Shown here: positions 55,783 to 63,938 of the stretch, one piece after another | How the letters are laid out: each line of letters begins with the position of its first letter | How positions within the stretch are numbered: position 1 is the stretch's first letter | Origin: Actibacterium pelagium | GTDB lineage: Bacteria > Pseudomonadota > Alphaproteobacteria > Rhodobacterales > Rhodobacteraceae | NCBI RefSeq assembly: GCF_002285415.1 | Contig: NZ_NSBU01000007.1 | Location: forward strand, 498,501-562,500 | Direction: 5' to 3' | DNA length: 64,000 bases | Program-made: the position numbers and the translations under genes | Notes under the pieces: generated by a model | Databases searched by the model: none | What the model was told of the DNA's origin: nothing | What the model saw: the letters and a program-made list of their open reading frames with translations, nothing else

Positions 55783-56367
55783 TTAAAACTTGTACTTGTA
55801 AACTACGCTAAGCTGGACCTCTTCGCGCGGTGCTTCATCAAATAACAGATCTAGTGTGTCGGCTGGACGCAATGGGGTTGCAGCAAACCTACAGTTAACT
55901 TGTTGAACACCACCAATAGCGCCATAGTTTGCTGTGCAGGGTCTTTCGTTTAGGTGGCCTCCTAAAACCGCTGTGAACCGAAGCGAGAGACTGCTGGAAT
56001 CGCTGAGTTTCTCATTGTAGATAAAGCCGAGCGTCAGGCTTGGATCTATGCGGTATTTTTCGCCCTCTTCACCGATGCCCAGCCCCCAAATTATTCCAAA
56101 GTTTTGAGAAAGCGATGTCAGAAAGGTGACGTGCCAATCCCGAGCGTCGTCTGAATACCATTCGTTCAGTGGGATCTCTGAGCCGTCACGCAGTGGTAAG
56201 GCTCCCCAGCTTGCATCCTGAACGGTCGTGGAATTGCCACTTTGGTAGATACCGGCCAAAACAGTGTTTTCCCATATCTCCAGAGCATTGGCTGTAGAGG
56301 CAAACAGGCCTAATGACCATGTAAGCCAAAGAGCAGCTGTAAGATGTTTAGGTTTGAAAGCTCTCAT
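55783..56367 (-). CDS. Putative small outer-membrane beta-barrel protein
   Basis: 194 residues. Signal peptide ending STANA, then alternating hydrophobic/aromatic stretches and a C-terminal phenylalanine (VVYKYKF), the beta-signal of outer-membrane proteins; about eight strands could be built. Two cysteines (PCTANY, NCRF). No family recognised. It lies 64 bases after the subtilase stop, and its ATG is four bases past a TAA reached if that stop is read through. AT content is higher than in neighbouring genes. Confidence 0.65.
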   Translation of the reverse strand: MRAFKPKHLTAALWLTWSLGLFASTANALEIWENTVLAGIYQSGNSTTVQDASWGALPLRDGSEIPLNEWYSDDARDWHVTFLTSLSQNFGIIWGLGIGEEGEKYRIDPSLTLGFIYNEKLSDSSSLSLRFTAVLGGHLNERPCTANYGAIGGVQQVNCRFAATPLRPADTLDLLFDEAPREEVQLSVVYKYKF

Positions 56368-56431
56368 ATCGTTAGATGCCGCTGACCGTCAGTCGATGAA
56401 CGCTCAGCGACGAATTGGTTTCGGTTTGGGC

Positions 56432-57619
56432 CTACTGCGCGCCAATCGGAGCTAGCGCGCAGGACAGACAGGCCTCGCCACGCCCATGGATTGCCGGACT
56501 GTAATCGGTGATCGTCGTTATGCGTGCAGAATCCAAAAGTTGCTGCGCCACTAGACTGGGTGCTGGAGGTGTCAAACTTTCAACATCCGTGAATTTATGA
56601 GCAACAATCGCAGCGTAACCGGTAATAATAGGAGCGGCGAACGACGTTCCATAGAGACACGTTCCGTTATTGACGCTCCCACAGTCCGATCCATAGTTCG
56701 CCAACGCATCGGTCGCAGTGCGACCTCCCTCGACACCGACTAGCAGATAGTGGTTTTGAACATCTACGTTCGTACCGGCGATGGTGGAATAAGACGCGAT
56801 GGCTTCAGTGTTAAATTCACCGTCGATATCGTCGCCCTCCGCACCGTCAGGGTTCCATTCCAGCGCACCGGCAAAGATGACCGGTGCCATGTAGGTGTAG
56901 AGACCGGTCGTCTCATCTATCACGTCATCAACTTCAATAATGCGCACGAATTGCTGACCGAAAACATCGATCTTGCCCTTTACAGTGTCACCTATTGCAA
57001 CGTCATTGCCGTCGTTTCCTGCAGATTGCACAGCTAGGGCAAGGTTCCCATCTACAGCTTGCAGGACAGCCTCATGTGGTGCTCCGAGATAAGACCAGTC
57101 ATTGAAGACGCCAGCAAAGGACGCACGGGCGGTGATGCCATAGCTCAGGTTCACCACGTCGAACTTGTTGGGGTCCCAAGTTGGAACTGCAGAGCTGTTG
57201 AAGTCGATCTTCATGTTGTCTTCAAAGTCAGCACCGGGGGCGACCAGGCTTGCGATAAGAGAGGTCCATTCCCCGTGAGTGCGGTCAGAGAGTTCCCCGA
57301 GACTGCCGCCGACTTCTAGTCGGCCTTTGATCGTGCTGCCTGACAGAAAGTCGTCGACTACGGTGATCCGGCTTCCGACACCAGTCCAATTTTCGTCATG
57401 TGCCAAACCAACGTCCGAATGCATCCAGTTAAGATCAGCGGTCGTTCCAGTTGGGGGCGGAGGCGGCGGAGTAGTGTCTCCGTCATCATCCCCACCTTTG
57501 CACTTCTTCTGCGTTGGATCATCCGCGCAAGAAACCGGTTTGGCTTCTGCGTCTGACGTCAAAATTGTAAATGCTGCCGCGGCCATAAACCCGCTTTTCA
57601 AAAATTCGGAAAAGGTCAT
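56432..57619 (-). CDS. Secreted S8 (subtilisin-like) serine protease
   Basis: 395 residues from ATG 57619 (AAGGGG eight bases upstream). Signal peptide, a short cysteine/aspartate/proline linker (CADDPTQKKCKGGDDDGDTTPPPPPP), then a subtilase domain with catalytic D89 (VVDDFLSG), H115 (THGEWTS), N202 and S326 (GTSFAAP). It ends with HGRGEACLSCALAPIGAQ, the string that in S8 autotransporters marks the join between protease and passenger/barrel. The next 19 codons are open beyond the TAG. Confidence 0.88.
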   Translation of the reverse strand: MTFSEFLKSGFMAAAAFTILTSDAEAKPVSCADDPTQKKCKGGDDDGDTTPPPPPPTGTTADLNWMHSDVGLAHDENWTGVGSRITVVDDFLSGSTIKGRLEVGGSLGELSDRTHGEWTSLIASLVAPGADFEDNMKIDFNSSAVPTWDPNKFDVVNLSYGITARASFAGVFNDWSYLGAPHEAVLQAVDGNLALAVQSAGNDGNDVAIGDTVKGKIDVFGQQFVRIIEVDDVIDETTGLYTYMAPVIFAGALEWNPDGAEGDDIDGEFNTEAIASYSTIAGTNVDVQNHYLLVGVEGGRTATDALANYGSDCGSVNNGTCLYGTSFAAPIITGYAAIVAHKFTDVESLTPPAPSLVAQQLLDSARITTITDYSPAIHGRGEACLSCALAPIGAQ

Positions 57620-57926
57620 CAACACATCCCCTTAGTAATTGACAAAAAAAAGCCACATTTAAGATACCACAGAAAACATTACCTCCCAAATTGACGAATT
57701 GTTTGGTGAGCGACTGTATTGAGGGAGTGCAAAATAGTGGCTTCGAAAGGCGAGTGTTTCACCAAGCGGCTCGAAAACTTCTTATTTTTAATAAACAAGG
57801 CGCCATTTTGCGATTCTCAAAAAAGCTGAGGCCCCACATCTTGGATGCGGGACCAAAAGAGAATTTGTGAAGAGGCAGTTTGCCAGTCTTTGAGGGTCAA
57901 GCTTGGAGCCGAGCCTCGTTCGGCTG
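57620..57926. other. Gene-free interval between eda and the subtilase
   Basis: 307 bases of lower GC than average. Near the subtilase it holds a promoter candidate and a run of eight A. Near eda it holds a weak hairpin (AGCCGA / TCGGCT, 57907-57925) that may end eda transcription. No supported gene is seen. Confidence 0.5.
57661..57689 (-). promoter_or_regulatory. Possible promoter of the subtilase gene
   Basis: On the minus strand TTGGGA (57684-57689) and TATCTT (57661-57666), spacing 17, about 42 bases before the ATG. Confidence 0.4.
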
Positions 57927-58568
57927 CTAGGACGCCAGCGCTGCGGCCTCTGCTGCCAGTTCTGTGATGGCTTTCCAATCGCCCGCAAGCACAAGCTTCT
58001 TGGGAGCGACCCACGACCCACCGACACACATGGTGTTCGACAGGGCAAGGTAATCAGGCGCGTTTTGGGGTGTTACACCACCGGTCGGGCAAAAGCTGAC
58101 CTGCGGGATCGGTGCGCCGATGGCTTTCAGGGCCGGAACGCCACCATTCGCCTCTGCCGGAAAGAACTTCTGAGCAGAATAGCCGCGTTCCAGAAGGCGC
58201 ATGGCTTCGGTTGATGTTGCAGCCCCGGGTAACGTTGGCAGGTCATTTGCTTCGTAGGCGTCCAGCAGCCGGTCAGTCGAACCGGGCGAAACGCCGAATT
58301 TCGCGCCTGCTTCAACAGCATTCACAACGTCTTGGGGCGTCAGCAGGGTGCCTGCGCCGACAACGCCGCCTTCAACCTGTGCCATCTCGCGAATGACATC
58401 CAAGGCGACGGGGGTGCGCAGGGTGACCTCGAGTGCGGGCAGGCCGCCTTCGATCAGCGCCTCTGCCAAGGGGCGGGCGTGGGCGACATCGTCTACCACC
58501 AGAACCGGCACAACCGGGGCGCGGCGGCAAAGCTCTGACGTGAATTTGCTGGCTTCTTGGGGAGTCAT
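57927..58568 (-). CDS. eda: 2-keto-3-deoxy-6-phosphogluconate aldolase
   Basis: 213 residues from ATG 58568 (GAGGA upstream). Class I aldolase of the Entner-Doudoroff pathway that splits KDPG to pyruvate and glyceraldehyde-3-phosphate. Schiff-base lysine K134 in SAQKFFPAE and acid E47 in LEVTLRTP. It follows edd by ten bases in one operon controlled by the palindrome upstream of edd. Confidence 0.95.
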   Translation of the reverse strand: MTPQEASKFTSELCRRAPVVPVLVVDDVAHARPLAEALIEGGLPALEVTLRTPVALDVIREMAQVEGGVVGAGTLLTPQDVVNAVEAGAKFGVSPGSTDRLLDAYEANDLPTLPGAATSTEAMRLLERGYSAQKFFPAEANGGVPALKAIGAPIPQVSFCPTGGVTPQNAPDYLALSNTMCVGGSWVAPKKLVLAGDWKAITELAAEAAALAS

Positions 58569-58578
58569 TTCAATGTCC

Positions 58579-60384
58579 TCAGACGATGGGGCTGGCGCCG
58601 GACGTGGCCGGGCTGACGTGATTGCGGAAGTTTTGGAACAGGTTGCGGCCAAGACCATGCGCGTTGGCCGTCAGGTCTGCAACCGCAGCCTCGCGGTCCT
58701 CGAAGCCTTCGGTCAGGTTGACCAACTCGCCGCTTTCGGCGTCAAGGCGCAGCAGGTCACCATCCCTGATCTTGGCGATGGCACCGCCATCTGCGGCCTC
58801 TGGCGACATATGGATCGCGGCGGGCACTTTGCCCGAGGCGCCAGACATCCGACCGTCGGTGACCAGCGCGATCTTCAGGCCGCGGTCCTGTAACACGCTA
58901 AGCGGTGTGGTCAGGCCGTGCAGTTCGGGCATACCGTTGGATTTCGGGCCTTGGAAGCGGACGACCACGATGGTGTCCTCGGTGAATTCGCCAGCTTTGA
59001 AGGCCGCTTTGACGCCTTCCTGATCGTGGAAGACACGGGCCTTGGCCTCGATAAAGCGGCGCTCTTCGGCAACGGCCGAGATCTTGATGACCGCGCGCCC
59101 GATGTTGCCATCAAGGCTTTGAAGGCCGCCGGTCTTCTGGAACCCATCGCTGACGGGGCGCAGAATTTTGTCGTTCAGGGTTTCCCCGGCGCCATCGGTC
59201 CAAACCAGCTTGTCGTCGATCAGTTTGGGTTCCTTGGAGTAGTCCTCCAGACCCTGACCCGCGATCGTGGTCGAGTCCGCATGCAGAAGGCCCGCGTTCA
59301 GAAGCTCTTTGATCATGAAGCCCAGACCGCCTGCGGCGTGGAAGTGGTTCACGTCGGCCAAACCGTTGGGATAGACCTTGGCCATCAACGGGGTAACGGC
59401 CGAAAGTTGTGCGAAATCGTCGATGTCCAGAATGATCCCGGCGGCGCGGGCCATGGCGGGCAGGTGCAGGACAAGGTTGGTCGAACCACCGGTGGCCATC
59501 AGGCCGACCATGCCGTTTACGAATGCTTTCTCATCCAGAACCTGGCTTGCCGGGCGGAAGTCATTGCCCAGCCCGGTGATTTCAAGCGCGCGTTCCGTGC
59601 CTGCAACCGTCAGCGCGTCGCGCAAGGGTGTTTCCGGATTCACAAAGGAAGATCCCGGCAGGTGTAACCCCATGAATTCCATCAGCATCTGGTTGGTATT
59701 GGCCGTGCCGTAAAAAGTACAGGTGCCGACACCGTGATAAGCGGCCATTTCGGCTTTCATAAGCTCGTCGCGGCCCACCTCGCCACGGGCGAATTGTTTG
59801 CGAACCTCGGCCTTTTCTTCGTTCGGCAAGCCACTGGTCATGGGGCCTGCAGGCAGGAAAACCGCAGGGATATGGCCAAAGCTGGCGGCGGCCATCACAA
59901 GGCCCGGCACGATCTTGTCGCAGACGCCCAAGAACAGCGCGGCGTCATAGGTGTTGTGACTCAGGCCAATCGCGGCCGCCATGGCGATGGTGTCGCGTGA
60001 GAACAGCGACATCTCCATCCCGATCTCACCTTGTGTGACCCCGTCACACATTGCCGGTACACCGCCGGCGACTTGCGCAGTGGCGCCGACCTTACGGGCG
60101 GCTTCCTTTATCAGGTTGGGGTAGGTCTCATACGGCTTGTGGGCCGACAGCATGTCATTGTAGGCAGTGATAATGCCAAGGTTGGGTGCCCGATCGGCGA
60201 CCAGCGTCGTCTTGTCGTCACCCATCGCTGCATAAGCGTGCGCCAAGTTTGAGCACCCAAGGTGACCACGGGCAGGGCCGGTTTTGGCTAGCGCATCCAT
60301 CTGGTCTAGGTAGGCGCGGCGGGTCGGTTCAGACCGGCGAATGATATCGTCGGTGACTTTTGCGATCATGCTGTTCAGCGACAC
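58579..60384 (-). CDS. edd: 6-phosphogluconate dehydratase
   Basis: 601 residues from GTG 60384, which has GGAGAG upstream. Iron-sulfur dehydratase (IlvD/Edd family) that makes KDPG from 6-phosphogluconate. Cluster cysteine regions are in VPAMCDGVTQGE and GVCDKIVPG; DGRMSGASGKVPAAIHMSPEA is the C-terminal signature. It is the first gene of the edd-eda operon. Confidence 0.95.
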   Translation of the reverse strand: MSLNSMIAKVTDDIIRRSEPTRRAYLDQMDALAKTGPARGHLGCSNLAHAYAAMGDDKTTLVADRAPNLGIITAYNDMLSAHKPYETYPNLIKEAARKVGATAQVAGGVPAMCDGVTQGEIGMEMSLFSRDTIAMAAAIGLSHNTYDAALFLGVCDKIVPGLVMAAASFGHIPAVFLPAGPMTSGLPNEEKAEVRKQFARGEVGRDELMKAEMAAYHGVGTCTFYGTANTNQMLMEFMGLHLPGSSFVNPETPLRDALTVAGTERALEITGLGNDFRPASQVLDEKAFVNGMVGLMATGGSTNLVLHLPAMARAAGIILDIDDFAQLSAVTPLMAKVYPNGLADVNHFHAAGGLGFMIKELLNAGLLHADSTTIAGQGLEDYSKEPKLIDDKLVWTDGAGETLNDKILRPVSDGFQKTGGLQSLDGNIGRAVIKISAVAEERRFIEAKARVFHDQEGVKAAFKAGEFTEDTIVVVRFQGPKSNGMPELHGLTTPLSVLQDRGLKIALVTDGRMSGASGKVPAAIHMSPEAADGGAIAKIRDGDLLRLDAESGELVNLTEGFEDREAAVADLTANAHGLGRNLFQNFRNHVSPATSGASPIV

Positions 60385-60423
60385 GGGAACTCTCCGTTCT
60401 TAAGCTTGGCGCCTCTGTAACAC

Positions 60424-60435
60424 GTTAGCGCTAAC
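60424..60435. promoter_or_regulatory. Perfect LacI-type operator upstream of edd
   Basis: GTTAGCGCTAAC, a perfect 12-bp palindrome 40 bases before the edd start. Next to it a second dyad, ACACGAC / GTCGTGT (60434-60456), lies in the leader of the divergent methyltransferase gene. Confidence 0.75.
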
Positions 60436-60528
60436 ACGACAAGCGAAAGGTCGTGTCGTGATTGTCGCAACTGGCGAAGGAAAAGATTGGGTCTTTTGCG
60501 GACGAGGCGAAGCCTTTAGGTACGCGGT

Positions 60529-61728
60529 ATGACCGATTTAACTCGCCCCACTATTCGCCTGCGCCCCAAAACCGATAGCCGCCCGCTTCGCCGTGGCGCA
60601 CCTTGGGTTTTTGCCAATGAAGCCGTTACCGATCGCCGCACCAAGGCGATGGTGCCGGGAACGATTGCTGTTCTTGAAGACGCGGATCGCGAGCCGATCG
60701 CATTGGTCGGCGTCAATCCGAATTCCAAGATCATCGCGCGTGTCTTGGACGCTGACCCAAACGCCGAGATTGACGAGGCATGGTTCGCCGCGCGACTGAC
60801 GCGGGCTTTGAAGATGCGCGAACGACTGTTTGACGCGCCGTTCTATCGCTTGGTTCATGCAGAGGCCGACGGGCTTCCCGGCGTCATCATCGACCGGTTC
60901 GGTGACACGCTGGTGATCCAGCCGAACTCTGCTTGGGCAGATACATTGATCGAGCCGCTTGCTGCGGCAGCGGCCAAGGTCACCGGGGCAAGCTGTGTAA
61001 TCAAGAATGCGACGGGGCGGGCCCGTGCGTTGGAGGGGTTGGACGAAGAGACTACGGTCATGACCGGCGCTGTTGACGGGCCGATCCCGGTTCCGATGAA
61101 TGGCGCGACCTATATGGCAGACCTGCTTGGCGGCCAGAAAACCGGGCTGTTCTTCGACCAAAGACCCAACCACGCTTTTGCTGCCCGGCTGGCAGATGGG
61201 GCGCGGGTGCTGGATGTCTTTTCCCACGTTGGCGGGTTTTCTTTGGCCAGCCTCGCAGGCGGGGCCAGCCATGCGACGGCTGTTGATGGTTCTGCCGCTG
61301 CGCTTGAACTAGCAGAGCAGGGCGCACAGGCGATGGGTGCTGCCGATCGGTTTGCCACGCGTAAAGGAGACGCCTTCAAAACGCTGGAAGCGCTTGCCGA
61401 GGAAGGTGAAACCTTTGACGTCGTAATCTGCGACCCGCCGGCCTTTGCCCCAAACAAACAATCCCTAGATGCCGGTCTTCGAGCCTACGAACGCATCGCG
61501 CGTTTGGCGGCCCCGCTGGTGCGCCCCGAGGGGTATCTGGCGCTGTGCTCTTGTTCCCACGCTGCGGACCTGACGAAGTTTCGCACGGCCTGTAACCGGG
61601 GGATCGGGCGGGCAGGGCGTTCTGCTCAACTGATCCACACCGGATTTGCAGGGCCGGATCACCCTCTGATGCCGCAACTGGCCGAAAGCGGTTATCTGAA
61701 AGCGCTGTTCTATCGGCTGCTGCCATGA
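60529..61728 (+). CDS. RlmI-like rRNA (cytosine-C5) methyltransferase
   Basis: 399 residues: N-terminal PUA-like RNA-binding part (about 8-80), then a Rossmann methyltransferase with DVFSHVGGFSLASLAGGA (motif I), FDVVICDPPAFAPNK (motif IV) and C-terminal motif ALCSCSHA, which contains the cysteine of RNA m5C enzymes. E. coli RlmI methylates 23S C1962. Divergent from edd; ATGA overlap with the following PIN nuclease. Confidence 0.88.
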   Translation: MTDLTRPTIRLRPKTDSRPLRRGAPWVFANEAVTDRRTKAMVPGTIAVLEDADREPIALVGVNPNSKIIARVLDADPNAEIDEAWFAARLTRALKMRERLFDAPFYRLVHAEADGLPGVIIDRFGDTLVIQPNSAWADTLIEPLAAAAAKVTGASCVIKNATGRARALEGLDEETTVMTGAVDGPIPVPMNGATYMADLLGGQKTGLFFDQRPNHAFAARLADGARVLDVFSHVGGFSLASLAGGASHATAVDGSAAALELAEQGAQAMGAADRFATRKGDAFKTLEALAEEGETFDVVICDPPAFAPNKQSLDAGLRAYERIARLAAPLVRPEGYLALCSCSHAADLTKFRTACNRGIGRAGRSAQLIHTGFAGPDHPLMPQLAESGYLKALFYRLLP

Positions 61729-62267
61729 AGGTGTTGCTGGACGCTTGCGTTCTGTACCCAACCGTCACGCGTGAGGTTCTGCTAAACGTCGCGAAAGAGG
61801 GGCTTTTTACCCCCCTCTGGTCGCCGCGTATCCTAGAAGAATGGGCCCGCGCGGCTAGGAAGTTGGGGCGAGAAGGAGAGCCTCAGGCACGGGCAGAAAT
61901 CGCGTTGCTCAAGGCCAACTGGCCCGGCGCCGAAGTTCTGCCCAAAGAGGCTGATCTGGCGCGGCTTTGGTTGCCGGATGAACATGACATCCACGTTCTG
62001 GCAGCCGCGATTGCGGGGTCGGCTGATCTTCTGCTTACCTTCAACGCGCAGGATTTTCCGCGCAACACCTTGGCCGAAGAAGGAATTTTACGGGATGGCC
62101 CAGACCATTTCCTGTTCGAGCTTTGGCAACAGAACCCCGACAAGGTCTTGGCCGCGGTTACCCGTGTCCATGCCGAAGCTGAACGGCTTTCAGGACAGCA
62201 TTGGGACCTGCGTAAATTGTTGAAAAAGGCCCGGCTTCCGCGACTGGGGAAGGCCTTGGCCACCTAG
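61725..62267 (+). CDS. PIN-domain ribonuclease, no adjacent antitoxin
   Basis: 180 residues. PIN_3-like fold with acidic active residues in VLLDACVLYP, ILEEWARA, PDEHDIHVLAAA and LLLTFNAQDFP. The start overlaps the RlmI-like gene by ATGA. VapC toxins normally have a VapB gene directly upstream; here it is an rRNA methyltransferase instead, so a housekeeping RNA-processing role or an unrecognised partner are both possible. Confidence 0.85.
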   Translation: MKVLLDACVLYPTVTREVLLNVAKEGLFTPLWSPRILEEWARAARKLGREGEPQARAEIALLKANWPGAEVLPKEADLARLWLPDEHDIHVLAAAIAGSADLLLTFNAQDFPRNTLAEEGILRDGPDHFLFELWQQNPDKVLAAVTRVHAEAERLSGQHWDLRKLLKKARLPRLGKALAT

Positions 62268-62956
62268 GTGGCCGCCACGTTCCATCTGGCTTCCAGATTT
62301 TCGATCGCCTGAATGCGTTCTTCCGTCTTCGGGTGGCTCATCAGCCATGCGGGCACTGCACCACCGCGTTGCTTGGTCAGGCCTTCCAGCTTACCGAACA
62401 AAGATTTCTGCGGAGCCGTCCCAATGCCTGACTTCACCAATAGGGCCGAGGCATAGGCGTCGGCCTCATACTCGTCTGCGCGTGATAGGCGGGCCGCCAA
62501 AAGGGTGGTCAGGAAGTTTGCGACATAGACACCAAAGCCCGGCAGAAAGCGCGATAGGATCATGCCAAGCGCTGTACGCAGCGCGTTCTGACCGGAAAAG
62601 TCGATCATCCTGCGGCGTGAATGGCCAAGGGCCACGTGGCCCAGCTCGTGCGCGATGACCGAGGCCAACTCGTCTGCTGTGACCTCTCCGGCGCGATACT
62701 TGTTGAAGAACCCGCGCGTGATGAAGATGCGCCCGTCAGGGGCGGCAAGTCCGTTGACAGGCTCGACCTCATAGATATGGACCGGGATGCGCTTGATATC
62801 CAAAGCCCGCGCCATCTGGTCGGTCAGAACTTTCAACAGAGGGTCCGCCAGTTCGGTGGACTGTGCATCCAGTTCCCGCGCAGTCCGCCACGCGGAAAAG
62901 CGGTACATGAAAAAGCCATACAGAACGGCCAGCAGGATTGGGGTCAGCTTCAACAT
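62264..62956 (-). CDS. M48 family metalloprotease, membrane-anchored
   Basis: 230 residues from ATG 62956; a TTG at 62977 is an alternative with no better ribosome site. One N-terminal hydrophobic segment, zinc motif HELGHVALGH, then SRADEYEADAYA (third ligand) and a C-terminal SHPKTEERI. Like HtpX/OMA1-type proteases. Its end overlaps the convergent PIN gene by four bases. Confidence 0.85.
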   Translation of the reverse strand: MLKLTPILLAVLYGFFMYRFSAWRTARELDAQSTELADPLLKVLTDQMARALDIKRIPVHIYEVEPVNGLAAPDGRIFITRGFFNKYRAGEVTADELASVIAHELGHVALGHSRRRMIDFSGQNALRTALGMILSRFLPGFGVYVANFLTTLLAARLSRADEYEADAYASALLVKSGIGTAPQKSLFGKLEGLTKQRGGAVPAWLMSHPKTEERIQAIENLEARWNVAAT

Positions 62957-62992
62957 AGTTTGAATATGGGGGCGCAAGGGCCAAAGGGCAAT

Positions 62993-63598
62993 TCAGCTTT
63001 TTGCATCAGGTCGCTGGTGCAGTGCCGCGCGCAACCAGAACAGCAGCCCAACAACGACGCAGGCAGCGGCCAACAACCCTGTCGCGTTGCTGAGAATGTC
63101 CGACACAAGTGAGATACTGCTGGAAAAAGCATAGCCAATTCCGATGTAGCCAAAGACCCAAACCAGTTCCCCGCTGATTGACCCCAAAGAGAACTGTCGG
63201 TGGCTCAATCCGCTCGCGCCTCCTGCAAGGTTTACATAGGGGCCAAGCGGGGCCACCAGCCAACGCGTGAAGAACACCGTCAGAAAGCCTCTTTTGTGCA
63301 AAAGATTAGAGGCCTTATCGACAAGTTTTCGCCTATGCGGGGCCCTTGCAAACCGGTCGAGCAATAGCTTTCCGCCATATCGTCCAACGAGATAGGCCGC
63401 CTGATCCCCGCTAATGGCGCCAATCGAACCGACCAGCAAAGCCTGCGTCAGGGTGACTTCGCCGCCGGCGATGAAACCGCCTGTCACCAGTAACAACAGT
63501 GACGTGGGAAGAGGCACGGCCATGCAGGACAGGAAGATGCTGATCCCCAACACCCAGACCCCGTAGACCGACACAAGGCTAAGCAGGCTATCGGTCAA
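62993..63598 (-). CDS. DedA / SNARE-associated membrane protein
   Basis: 201 residues if started at TTG 63598 (GAAAGAG upstream, within the end of the preceding gene); a TTG at 63640 would overlap more. Several hydrophobic segments with DedA hallmarks (GSIGAISGDQAAYLVGRYGGK and FFTRWLVAPLGPYVNLAGG). The family moves lipid carriers such as undecaprenyl phosphate and phospholipids across the inner membrane. The start is the weakest part of this call. Confidence 0.82.
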   Translation of the reverse strand: MTDSLLSLVSVYGVWVLGISIFLSCMAVPLPTSLLLLVTGGFIAGGEVTLTQALLVGSIGAISGDQAAYLVGRYGGKLLLDRFARAPHRRKLVDKASNLLHKRGFLTVFFTRWLVAPLGPYVNLAGGASGLSHRQFSLGSISGELVWVFGYIGIGYAFSSSISLVSDILSNATGLLAAACVVVGLLFWLRAALHQRPDAKS

Positions 63599-63938
63599 TT
63601 GCAGCTCTTTCAGCTTCAATTGCAGCGTATAGCCCGTCAATCAATACCGTCAGGCGAATACCGTTTTCAGCGGCGATCCGATCTAGAGGCATATGTTTTC
63701 CGGTAGGCACGTCCGCGGGAAGGGCGTCGCGGATGACATCCCGCGGCACAGCGTAAGAGTGCGCGATGTATCCAGCGGTCATCCAGCCTTCGATCTGCTG
63801 ATCCCGGTGGGCGGGATCAGTCCAATAGATCCACTGTGCAACAATGCGTACCGCGAAGAACAGGGTCACCACCAGCGCCAATGCCAATGCGATCAGGGCG
63901 CCTTTGTGCTTGTGCCAGAGGTACCCGAGTGCCGACAT
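63588..63938 (-). CDS. Membrane-anchored hypothetical protein upstream of DedA gene
   Basis: 116 residues. One membrane segment (about 13-36), then a soluble part with WIYWTDPAHRDQQIEGWMTAGYIAHSYAVPRDVIRDALPADVPTG. No family recognised. Overlaps the start of the DedA gene, so the two are coupled. Its start is adjacent to the stop of the preceding gene (TAG ATG). Confidence 0.7.
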   Translation of the reverse strand: MSALGYLWHKHKGALIALALALVVTLFFAVRIVAQWIYWTDPAHRDQQIEGWMTAGYIAHSYAVPRDVIRDALPADVPTGKHMPLDRIAAENGIRLTVLIDGLYAAIEAERAAIDR

